This document shows, piece after piece, positions 11,900 through 24,700 of a DNA stretch of 64,000 bases. Below the pieces are notes generated by a model that worked only from the letters and a program-made list of their open reading frames with translations, ran no database searches and was not told the origin of the DNA. The stretch is taken from positions 3,980,779-4,044,778 of the forward strand of contig NC_030383.2 in the NCBI RefSeq assembly GCF_001625215.2, in the 5' to 3' direction. Each line of letters begins with the position of its first letter. Position 1 is the first letter of the stretch. This DNA comes from Daucus carota subsp. sativus (taxonomy: Eukaryota > Streptophyta > Magnoliopsida > Apiales > Apiaceae). A program made the translations under genes and the position numbers.

Positions 11900-12721
11900 A
11901 TCTCAGTGTCAATCAATAATTAACAACTAAATTTTTTTTTGAAAGTGACGACAAATATAATATCTAAAATAAGAAACATACCAAATATCAACCAATACCA
12001 ATTCAAATGTGTGTGTATGAACTGACAATCAATTTTTGTTTGGGGCAAATTTCTACTGGCTCTTATCCTATTGGTCATAATGAAACGTTCACCAACAAAA
12101 ATATTGTCCTTTCATAAACAAAATTTTAAACCAATCAAAATCTCATAAACTAGTTCGTTATACCGATGTTCTGAAACTATTTAAAATATGGGTCCGGGTG
12201 TATGTTGGTTTCTAGACATTGGATGAATATGAAATGGTTGGGATTATAATATTTTTTTAATACATTCAGCGTTTTTTAATTGTTGGACAAGTAAAAGATC
12301 GCGTCTAGCAGTTTAAAAATGTTGAACAAGACCCCGTTTAGTGATCAAAAGATGTTAAACATATTAAAAAATTATTATGATCGTGACGGCTAAATATTCC
12401 TCTAGCGAAACTAATATGTTAGTTAAATTAAATGGTCACTGACATATCACTGCAAAAAATAAAACCCTCAAAATATATAAGCAAGAAATATATTTTATAA
12501 TAATTTTAAAAAGTGTTAAGAAATGAAAAATATCATAAAAAAATAAATAGGACGGATTGTTTTCTTAATTCTTAGTATGATATATTATATATTTTGGTTA
12601 TAATATCTGGCACTGGCACCATTCAAAATCTTCGTTTATTCTAGATTTCTAGTGTCCGTAAAAATCGGCCGCAAAAGTAAAATTGACAAAGCCGGTATAA
12701 GCTTGTAATAACCCTTCTCAT

Positions 12722-12753
12722 AAACCCTAAAGAGTTCAGTCAATTAGGGTTTT
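12722..12753. promoter_or_regulatory. Telo-box pair in the RRP12 leader/promoter
   Basis: AAACCCTAA at 12722-12730 and its reverse, TTAGGGTTTT, at 12744-12753 lie 13-44 bases before the ATG at 12766. Telo-boxes (AAACCCTA) are a known mark of plant ribosomal protein and ribosome biogenesis genes, which fits the product. Confidence 0.7.
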
Positions 12754-12765
12754 TCTTCTTCATCA

Positions 12766-15700
12766 ATGGGGCAACAAGAACACGAAGACTCACAAAGCTT
12801 GACGAGCGACATAGACATATGTCAACAGCTCCTCACTCGCTACTCCAAGTCCTCCGCCGCGCAGCACCGCCACCTCTGCGCCACCGCGGCGGCCACGCGC
12901 GCCATCATTCTCTCCGAGTCTCTCCCACTCTCTCCTCTCTCGTACTTCGCTGCAACGATTGACGCTATCTCAGACACGTCGAGGAAGCTCGACGCCTATG
13001 CGATTGCGGCGCTGTCGTCGTTTTTGTCGCTCGTGTTGCCGTTGGTACCGGCGAAGGCGATTGCGGAGGAGAAGGCGAGTGGTGCGGTGAAGGTGCTGGT
13101 GGAGTTTGTGCAGAAGCCGAGTGTTGGGAGCTTGGCGCCCAGTGTGAGAGCGGTGGTTAGGTGTGTGGGGGTTCTGTTAGGGTTTTGTGATTTAACGGAG
13201 TGGAATGAGGTGAAATTGGGGTTCGAGATGCTAGTGAACTTCTCGATCGATAGACGTCCCAAGGTATTCATATATACACAATTCGTAATTTATATTTTCT
13301 GAAAAATTGTGGTTTATGAAAGAAATGAATTAGTTATTGACAATGCAGTGTTTAGCTGTCATGTAATTGATGTTCTTTAGCTTAATACTAATGACATTTG
13401 TGTATATTATTAAATATTCCAAAGTCTTCTGTTTGTTAGGTTATTTTATTTTTTAGTTGCATTGAGTTCGATTTGGATAAAAAGTACTTTGCAGAGGTTC
13501 TCAACTTTGTTTTTGTTGTTGCGTGCGATTTGAATTGTAATAATAGGAAATGAGTATGAACTGATTACATTTATATGTTGCTTTATGTTTTCTGTGTAAG
13601 GTTCGTAAATGCGCTCAAGATTGTGTTGTGAATGTTTTGAAAGCATTTGAGTCTTCTACTGTAAAACACAAGGCCAGCAAATCTGTGCTGTCTTTGTTTA
13701 AAACTTGCATGAAAACAGTGGGTGATCTATCTGCTGCAAAATCGTTGAATGGATCAAAAGACAAGTCGCCAAAATCAGAACAACTTGACCTACTGCATAT
13801 GTTGAACTTACTGAAACATCTGCTTCCATATCTCTCTGCTAAAGTGAAAAAAGAAGCGCTCTCAGAATTGTTAAAGCTCGTGACATCCCGGTTCTCAACT
13901 CTAACAAGGCATATCTTTGATGTCATTAAGTCAATGTTTGAAAGTATTGATGGAGATGGTTTTACGCCAGAGGTGGACAAACTTGTAAATTTACTTGCAT
14001 CATATGTATCTCGACGACAGAATCCCTCGGACACAATTTTGTCCGCAGCATATTTGCTAAAAATTTCCATGAAAAATCTTCATTTTAAGGAATCAATCAC
14101 ATGGAACAGCCATCTTTTACTGGTAGTCCGCTCTCTAGGAGGTAAGCTTCCAAAATCAGTTCAATTTCTTGGACAATCTAATTAGTATCATTTTGTTAAA
14201 CCACAAGATTGTTTATGTGTAATTAAATGCTTGTTTCCCTTTCTATCTAACTATCGTTGAGGGCAGAAGATCACCTTACCAAACTAAAAATATTAAAAAT
14301 TTGTGATGTGGAACTATCAATGTCAGAAATCTGTGAGTATATACATAAATTTGGAGAATCTGAAGAGATGAGAGTAAATTAAATGCATGTAGTCCAGTGT
14401 CTTGGGATGTGTTGACAAAGAAGAGAGGATATTTTATCCTCATAAGAGCAAGGATGTATCCCATGTATCTATCTTCTTCAGACTTTTTGCGTGGATTACT
14501 TAAATTAAAAGTAATGAACACTTAATTTACATGGAGTCGGTAACTAAGATATTTTAAAGTAATAATGAAAAATGCATATCTATATAGTTAGCTCAGATAA
14601 TAAATTGACAGAACATAATAACTGTCTTTATCATGTCACAGGGTTTTGTTGAATGTTAGTGCGTACAAGGTTTTTGTTTTAGTTTGTTCTGTGCCCCCTG
14701 TTATACTATGGTTGTACATAAAATTTGAAATTTTTAAATGATTTAGTACTTCAAATTTGTAACTACAATTATTAATAATTTTTCAGATGCATTTAATAAG
14801 GTGTTGACAATCCATTAAGTCACTGTTATTTACCATACCATACCATACGTACTCAGCATTCCTGCTTAGAGGAGGGTCTGAGGAGGGTAAAATGTCCGCA
14901 GCCCTGCCCCTACCCTTAAAGTAGAGAGATTGTTTCCGTGAAGACCCCCGGCTTAGTGCACAATAATCAAAAAGGTGTGTGATACAATATTACTATCATA
15001 CCTTAGCCCATGGCAATTAATAGGGAAATTAGATTAATAGAATATTATAGAACTAAAATTCTGCCATGCTTAGTTTAATATTATCTGTCCTGTATTGAAT
15101 CTCTGGTGCCTAGTTGAGTAATTGAACTGAAAAAGAACTTTACATTTACATAATCTGAAGTTAGCTCAGCATTATGCTAGTATCAGCAACAAGCCTGCAT
15201 CACAATTTTTTGTAATATATCCAATTCAATTCTGATGTTGTTCAGGCTTGCTGACTTCTGAGGTCCCCACTGCATCACATGCTTCAGATTATTTAAAAGA
15301 GCTGATTAATCTTCATATTGATGTAAGAAATATATTGATCAGTGAAAGTCAGTTGATTGAGACGGAAGATTTATCTAAAATGGATTCAGTTGTGAAATCC
15401 ATATGCGCTGTAATCGGGAATTTGCTTAGTGCTTCTGATGAAGTCCCTAATCAGCATATTTTGGCAGTCATATCTGTTTTGTACCTAAAACTTGGTAAGT
15501 TGGAATTTTATTGTTTTGGCGCAGTTTTTGATACCAAAAGGTATTTGTTTGATTATCCTGCAAATGGTTCCTTCATATATCTTCAGCTTACTTTGATTTG
15601 GTAAGTAATGATTATCTGAGGTTTAAGAATGTAAAGGTGAGACCCTATAAAGAATGTGTTGTATGCAAGTTCTTTACCAATGGTATTGACCACTTGGCGG

Positions 15701-18700
15701 CATGCATATGTTTATTAGCAGTAAACCTCTTCTATAGGCTAGCATTGTTTTACGCCTGCTCCCGAGTTATCATTAGGGAGGAAAGCAAGTGAAAAGGAAG
15801 TAAAGTTATGTAACTTTCACTCCTGCTTGTGCTCCCGAGTTTTTTAAAAGGAGGAAAGCAAGTGAAAGTGGATGCAAATATAGCCTACTTTCACTCCAAA
15901 AGTGGGATGGAAGTGAAATCACATTTGCTTTCACTTGCATTCACTTGCTTTCTGTCCTAAAAAAACTCAGGAGCAGGGCCTTAAGAAAAGCTACTCGTAA
16001 ATAGAAAGCTTACTTAAATGCCTCCTCCATGAGCAGAATATTACTTTCATATAAATGTGTTGGATTTGAAATGTAATTGCACAGTGAATAGAATGGCTGA
16101 ATTCACAGTCATCGAGGTCATTTTAGGTCCTTATTAGTTGTCTTCAATTGACTTAATATTTATTTTGCTATTTTTTTTTCTTTTTGGATTGAAAGTATAG
16201 TTTACTCTATTATGCCAACACTTTCTTCTTGTACTTACTTTTGCGGATTTAGGTGATGTCTCACATTTGTACATGAAGGATATTACATGCAGACTGGCAA
16301 ATTTTATGAGAAGTGCCGGTGACACTGAGAAGGTATGTGTAGACTTTAGATGGAATCTGAATTGTGGCATTAATTAAAAGGTTATTTTGATATGGTACTT
16401 CTATTGAATATGTATTGTTTGCGCTTTGTCTTTGTATACAAAGTGTATCATTTATCAACTTCATTGGCTTAACTTCATCTTAATGAATTTTAATATTTTC
16501 ACATCTCTGTTTATTTAGTTGTTTCTTGCTGTAAAGTCTAGTATTTCTTTATATTGTGTCCCCCTTCTGTCTTGTGTTTTTCTGTTCTCCCATGTTGCAT
16601 GTCCATTTGATGATATGATAAAATTGTAATTAATGAAAAAGCAACCACTTCAGAATACTATGTAATCTGCTCAGGTGTTAGAAGAAATCTAATTATAGGA
16701 AAATTTTTAGCGACTTTATTAGTGATTCCTTCGATTTTTTTTTTTTTTTTGAAACATCTTCTAATTGTAGTTGAAAGCAACCATCAAATTTATCATTAAT
16801 GTCAGTCGTTAGCTGCATGTCTGTATAACAGAGTTGAGAATGTTGAAACTGCTGAACCTTAAAAGCCAGCTTCCTTTATGACATCTCATTTCTCGCAAAT
16901 GCTGTACTACAGAAAATTAATCCTTCATTCTTCTGCATTGTGTGACAATTTTCTTTAGCTTCAAGTTATCACTTACTTCTGCATCTTAGGATAGATTATT
17001 CACCTATAGCATGTTTGAACTGAGTAGAAAGGATGAGCTTGCTCCTGCTTCATCCCGATCTTCAACTTCAGATTTTTAGGAGTGAACAGTTATTTGATTT
17101 CTAGATTTCTCTTTTGAGTCGATTACAATTTTTTCCTTTCTATAAAGATTCTGTAAACGGCTTGCAGCTTCAGGAGTGTATCGGGGCTGCTGTTATTGCT
17201 ATGGGGCCAGAGGAACTACTTGAACTGTTACCTATATCTCTTAATGCTGAAGATTTCACATGTTCAAACATATGGTTAATACCTATATTAAAGAAATTTA
17301 TTACTGGAGCGTCACTAGGGTTCTTTGTAGAGCACGTTGTGCCTTTGGCAGAATCCTTTTCTAGAGCTTCTCATAAAGGTACATGCGCAATTTATTGCAT
17401 TAATCCCCCAGTGACAAAATAAGAGCTGTTATAGAATGCGCTTTACCATTGGACTTCACTTGCAACTTTAAAAAACTTTACGGCATTAGCGCTTGTTATA
17501 TTTCTTTCCTATATGTTGTAATGATTCCTATGTGATGCACCACTTTTGTTGTGGACATGTGTTCACTCCAGATATCCCTTTTTACTATAGTCTTTGTCAG
17601 TAATAGCAGAATGTAATTGTTTCACAATGTAAACAATTATCATTATTGAATTCAAGTAATAATTAAGCTTAAATTCACAAAGAAGTGTAATAATGATTTC
17701 ATATGTTTTTAAACACTTTGTATACAAGGCATCTGTAGTATTTTCTAAACATACTTTACCCACTAATATAGTACATCGGGCAATCTTAATTAATGATAGG
17801 AGTTTGATTTCACAATAGGATCATCACCTATGTGGACATTGAACCAGAAGCTTACGCCTTTTAAGTTACTTTAGTCTTGTGCTTTGTTATCAGAATAATA
17901 TAAACTTAGTTGTAAAGTTACCCAGCAAGAGAGCCAAGTAGGTGATGGAATTTATTTGTTCTTGAGCATCTACCCTTTCGATATTGTAATTTTGGTGATG
18001 CAACACCATGATATCTACTTATGTCTCTAGTTTCAATTTGCTGTTTTTTCTCCAGTTAAAAAGTCAACATTCAAGAAAGATCTGCAGGCTCAGGCTCATG
18101 ATGTATGGGGATTGTTACCTGCCTTCTGTCGCTATCCTGTTAACATGCACAAGAATATCAAATCTTTGGTGAAGTTATTAATTCCTTTCGTTAAGGAGGA
18201 CTCGTTTATGATTGAAAACATTGCCATATCATTGCAGGTTTGGTTTAGGAAGATTTACCATTTGATGAATTTTTAATAGGTTGTTTTGTAATTTGTGTAG
18301 TATGGAGTCCGTTCTTCTACTTGATGCATCAGTTGACACTTTAAGTTTTGTTCTTATTTTCTGTATTCTTTTTTGTGGCAGGAGCTCGTGAACCAAAACA
18401 GAGGTGTAGTGCTTGGTTTGGACAAGGGACCTGGTGAATCTGAAAAACATCGGGTGATGGACGGAGCAATAAGCTTTGTGCAACAGCCCTCTTATACCAA
18501 AAAAACAGCTGAAAGAAATCTTAAGGCGCTGACATCATGCTCTGAGAAGTTGCTACGAGCCTTAACAGATGCTTTGTTTACTGTACCTCAGGACAAGCAT
18601 ACACATTTAAAGGTTTTTTTACTTATTTTGATGCCTTCTATCACAAGTTTTGAAAATTATCATTTCCCAGCTTTCTTATTATTTATATTTATGAATTTGA

Positions 18701-21700
18701 TATTGATTTTCTTCAAATTAAATCTTATGTTACTGATTAGTAACATTAAGGAAACTTATAAAATGAACTAGCATGGCCTGATTTTGTTCTTTATTCACTT
18801 GTTTTGCTGAGATTAAATTTGCTCATACGTACTTCTTCAATGTGTTTGTACCTCTGCATTGTGATAAGGACATAAAGTTCATTAATATACTTACCAGGAA
18901 AATGTGAACAAATAAAATTAAATCCAACTGTTTTTAAATTCTCAGTGTTAATGGAGGAGATAAGTTTATTAAGTGCCAAGGTGTTGTAATTATTACAAAT
19001 AATTTTTTTTATATTACAAAAATAATTTTATTCCTCAGATGTACAGATCCCGTCAGGTCTAAATGATGAGTTGTAAAATGGAGCATAATCAGAGCATACA
19101 TGTCTAACAATATAAGCTAGATATTGTGCTGGACTGCTCGTTATAGTGTGTGTGATCAGTCCAGTTATTGTGAATATGTTGTAGTCTGTACACAGGATAA
19201 GAGTCTCATAATAAACATTATATTGTGCTAGTTTCCTTCAACCCTCGACAGTTCACTGACCTCCATTTTACTCTTTTTTTCTAGAAGTTTCTTATTGTCT
19301 TTTTACTTTTACTTGAGGCGGTATTTAAGTCTGGATAGTTTTTGATGGGACAATTATTAATTCTATAATCTATATAGATTGATAAATTGATTGAAAGTAG
19401 ATAAAGACCTAGATGATTTTCTGTTCAACACAATCAATTGATTACTATTTTAAACTACTGAAGAACAGTTTTTCCCAAGGGTAGGTACTTATCAGTCTTT
19501 GCCTTTATTTTTTAAGCAACTCAATATTATTATTTCTTTTCAAACTTCCGTTATCTTGTTCATCTCAGGAAGCAATTGGAAGTTTGGCATCTATTGCTGA
19601 TTCTTCGAGTACAGAGAAGATCTTCAGTTCATTGCTCGAGAAGTTACCGCTTGCAGATGTCTCTGGTGATTGTGGGGAACTGATTTCTAGTGGAGATGAT
19701 TCTGCTAATAAAGAAGAAAACATTTCAAAATATGCGGATATAGATGCGAATAGGTTCATATTCTTGAATGAATTTAAAGTCATGTAGAGCAGTTATTTTA
19801 AAAGAAGCATCTTTAGTGGTGTTTATGGTTTTTAGCTTCTTAATTTTTAAGTCGGTGCATATGGTTAACTTGTAGATGATGAATTTGTTTGATATAATAA
19901 GTGCAGGTGTATTATGCTGGAGGTAGCCTACGCTATTGCTGAAGGCGCTAATAAGGATATAGTTGAACAAATATTTAATTTGGTCAAACAAACTTTTCAG
20001 GTATTGTGATGAAAGAGTACAGTATGCATTCTTAGATATCTTGGGCTAGTGCATAATATGTTTACATTTTTTTTTTCAGGAAGCTAATGAGATTGGTCAC
20101 TCTGAAGCATACCTCACCTTGAACAAAATCTTAGAGGTGTGCATAATTTCTTTAGACTATACTTTATTTGTTTCCAACTTAGCACAAAATGTTTATGACA
20201 ATCATGCAATTCAGTTATCTTTTCTGTTTGGTGCAGAAACATTCATGGTTTTGCTCTTCTAGGTTCAATGAGCTGATGGAGCTGTTGGTTGGTCTTAAAT
20301 TACCAGTAGATCTAATATCACTTAAACGTCGTTTTTCTTGTTTCCAGACCTTGTTGATTTATGCAATAAAGGTTTGTCTTCCTTTTTTGTTTGGTCAAAT
20401 GTTGCAACTGTGAAATTCCTATAATTAATGGTGATTATATGGTACAACATGCTCTTAAAAGTTCAGTAAATTAATATCACCTTTGTTGCTGAAAGTAATT
20501 TATAGTTTATATTGACTTGCAACTACCTGAGTCCTCTTTTTTTTTTTTTTTGAACTTATTAGCATGCTACTTATATGTTGAAAGTGGTCTTCCAGATTGA
20601 TTACCCCCTAAATGATAGACTTAGAGGCAACCTTCTTCTTCTTCTTTTTTTTTTTTCCTCACTTCTAGCCTAATAATTTTAGGCAAAGCTCTATGGCCAA
20701 ATATCCTATATTTTAATTGATCTAAAACGTAGGCTAGTTTGTTAAGATCACAATAGCATCTTATTTGGCGAATATAACTATGTCTTGTTGAGATTCTATC
20801 ATCATTTTACCACTAGAGCTGTTACATATATGTTAGGAACAGCTTTTCTACTTTTGGAGTAGGCACAATTAGGCCATAACACTTCGCACAGTTTCTTAAG
20901 AAGCAGATCTGCTTTTAGAATGAGAACCTTTACCATAAGGAGACATGGGCAAATGCTCCATGCATTACATTGCTTGAGATTGATTTAATTATATGACAAC
21001 TACATTCCTTCGCCCTTTTTGTGTATATTGTAAATATACACAAAAAGGGCGAGAGAATTATTAATCTTCTATATAAAAAGAGAGTACGTTATAGGCTCAG
21101 TCTGTTGTCACACTTGCATAATATCTATACTATACTATAATAAGCCAACATGGGTATAATTTGTAGTCCTAGATTTTAGTTATATTTTTTGGTTTGGTAC
21201 TCTCCTTTTGGTACTACAACTCTACAAATGTGGAGTCTATTAGTCTTACATTGTTAAACAGTTTCAAATATTAAAAACACTCCTAACAATATCTTATCAT
21301 ATAATTTTTTATTAAAAAATTATAATGATGTTATAAATAAAATTATAAATAATAATTTTGAATATCATTTTTTAACAAGAAGCTTTATATAACTCTTTTT
21401 AACTTTAACGTGTTCTATATCAATATAAACACCACACATTACATAACCCTTTCAAATTCTAATCTTAAAAGTTTCTGTTGTCAAAAAAATCAACATTACA
21501 GATTATGTTGAAATTCGATTGATTAGATTACTGAATCTTTCAAATGTATTACAAGATCGTCTATGTTTGGAAAAAATTTGAATTTTCTGATTTTTTTAAT
21601 TTTTAAATCTACATGTACTAAAATCGGATTAAATGTATTATATATATATATAGGGTTTGTCCATTTTCAAGTAATCGGGAGAGAATATAGTCAGTCGAAT

Positions 21701-24700
21701 AATATAATTTAATTAAATTCAATCTATTAATATTAAAATACTAATAAAATGACGTTAAAATTTAAATATAAATAATAAATTACGAACTATATACCCGCCC
21801 GTGCTTCGCACGGGTTAAAGGCTAGTATAGTTAATTAGTTATACACATACTTTTATGTTATATACTTGTTTGAATCAAGAGTTCTTGAAACTTTGACTGA
21901 TTGTAATGATCTCTGGAAAATATTTGAAATCCGAGTACCTGACACATACACATACATTGAATTTATATAAAGACACACACACACACACACACATGGTATG
22001 TATATGATCTATACACTATATGGTAACTAGTAGTAAAACTTGCACGTATGTCAAGGCTTCAAGGCTTTAAGCAACTGTTGTGCAAATAACGTCACATAGT
22101 AAAAGTTGCATGTCAAACTTAGAAATTGGAGGAAATACGTGATAGTTACCCTTGAGCAAATAATGTAGGTAACTGTTATGCAATGCTTTATATACAATAA
22201 TAAAGTATTTTTTTTAGGGTCGATAATGAAGTACATGGAATTAAAAGTTACAGGATTCGGCAACTTGTCAACTTACCGAAGAAATGAAGAATGTTTTTTT
22301 GGGATGAAATAACACTTTATAAAGTTCCGTTATATTTTTTAATTCCTTGTAGTCATTTGTTGTGTTAATCGTATTCCCTACAATTATACTTGGATATTTG
22401 GCTATGTGATGAAGTAGTGGCTTCCTGGTATATCTTGTCTACTAATGTCTGTAAATCTGAAATTTAAGCCTGCCAACCTAACTTTTTTTTCAGACATTGG
22501 ATGACGAGGACAAACATACTTTTATTATACTGAATGAGATTATACTCACATTGAAAAATGTAAGTGGTTACCGTAACTTGTTTATAGTGTTGTGTATATT
22601 TGGTAATTTTTGTGCAAGAGTCTCTTCATATATGAATGCCTATGAACCAACAATCCTAAATCAGCTGTAATCTTGCTTGTTTGATAATACACGGTTTTTA
22701 GAAGTTATGGATCATTTATCCTACACATTCTTTAGGAATTATTTTTATCTACTTACTGACAACTACCAAGTTGTGTGGTTGTCATATATAACAATTTTTT
22801 TTATGGACTCGAACTGCGCTTTCTACATATTTTTTCAACTCGAACCAGACTTGCTAATTACTTAAATCATCTGTCTGGCAAATGATGTGCTCTGTTTGTA
22901 ATCTTCTAAATATCACTTTTTTGTCTTACTTTAACTTTTAACCATAGTTACTTTTCTTAACCTATTATTAGCTTAAGCTATGTCTGTTAGTATAATTTCC
23001 GACGGGCTCAAACATCTTGTTCCTAGTGCAGTTAAACTAGCTCTCCCTGGTAAAAAAATCCATAATCTGCAGATTTGAGAATTTGTCGTCCATCTATACT
23101 CAACTGTATTAAGCGAACATAGGAATAACTTGTGGTCTGGTTACATATTATTGGTCATTCCTGAATTACCCTTTCCCCTACATAATTTTAGAAATCAAAT
23201 AGAAAAATATATAAAGATAAAGAGAGAAAGACCCGCTTGAGTGTTCTTAACTCTAATGTGTTCTACTCCAAGACAAATAGGAAGTCATCATGTAACTGAT
23301 ACAAGATAAATAATATCTTTTTTCTTATGAAGGAAGAAATAAAAATATGAAAAATAGAGTTTATATTAGTTAAAAAAAGAGAGAGTATAACTACCATTAA
23401 TAACGTATATTAATATTAAAAAAAAACTTGTAGATAGATATTAAAAGTGTATATTATTTTTACTACCCATTACAATATAAGAAAAGATATTGTAAAAGCT
23501 AAATCTCTAAAAGAAACCATAATTAATCGGTCAATAATATTTAATCAAACTTCAATACGTTATCATAGAATTTTTCATATAAAAAAGAATATAATGACGT
23601 TATAAAATAAATTATAAATAAGAAATTTTGAATTATATTCTCGCCCGTGCTTGGAACGGGTTTAAGGCTAGTACATTGTAACACACCGAGTGTGATTTTA
23701 TGCTTGCGTAGTTCTTTCTATTTATATAATTTACGCAGGTGCTGCATGGGAGCTTATGAATTCCTCAATAGTTTATTTCCTTACTGATTATAATTATATT
23801 AAGATGCTTGGATTATAATTATATTAAGATGCTTGTTTTTTCATGTTTTCCCTTTTCCAGTCGGATGAAGTTATTAGAAAAGCTGCTTATGATATCCTCC
23901 TTAGTGTGGGCTCTGACTTGCAAGGCTTGTCGTCTTCGACCTCAGATGGACCTTACTACAAGCTCATCAATATGGTAATACATATTCTGTGTTCAGTGAT
24001 TATACATAGCTGACAAACCTTGAGTAATAAGTACAGGAAACGACTTGAAATTTGTGATTTTGCAGGCCTTTCCTGTGTCGGCTTGCATGTTTAAACTGTA
24101 TTATATAATAGAAACATGCACATGTTAGTAGTTACTAACTGAGTTTCTTGGTTTCTAACTCATATTTGATAGAATAGTTACAGAATTGGAGGTCTTCACT
24201 AGTTTCCTTGTATAAAGCTTTTTGTTCTCTTCTTGGGATCTTTTTCTTTTTGGAACAGGTCGTTATTCTCACATTTTTCTTATATGTTATAGAATTAGCA
24301 AGTTGTTGTATTAGCTTTTGCTCTTTAATAACTATTTCTTGTAGCATGTCGATCTAGTCGCGTTTTACCCGTTGTGTGTTAACAAATAACTTTTTTCTTG
24401 GAGTTGGATACATTGTGACTGCATACCGACATTGATCATAAGGCGAATGTAATTTACAAATTTTGTACTGGAATTAAGTGCTATATACGGGCATCTGTGA
24501 GGCAAAGTCTAGTTCACAACATATTTTAAACTTAGCCATTCAAAATTTTGCTACTTTTTTTTTGTTCTTGAGAACATTTCTAACAATCCATTTGCAGATC
24601 ATGGGTTATCTCTCTGGTTCCTCTCCTCACATAAGAAGCGGAGCAGTTTCTGCTCTATCTGTACTTGTACATAATGATGCGAACCTCTGTCTGTCGGTTC

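Larger units (their letters stand above)
10723..12765. other. Intergenic region, villin to RRP12
   Basis: Villin 3' UTR, then a retroposon (11169-11899) and AT-rich sequence with no credible gene. The RRP12 promoter with telo-box motifs occupies the right edge. Confidence 0.7.

Noticed and set aside
14267..14333. Possible extra RRP12 exon after GGGCAG
   Set aside because: It reads EDHLTKLKILKICDVELSMS for a while, but the joined frame works without it, and exon 13601-14141 to 15246 keeps phase and family sequence.
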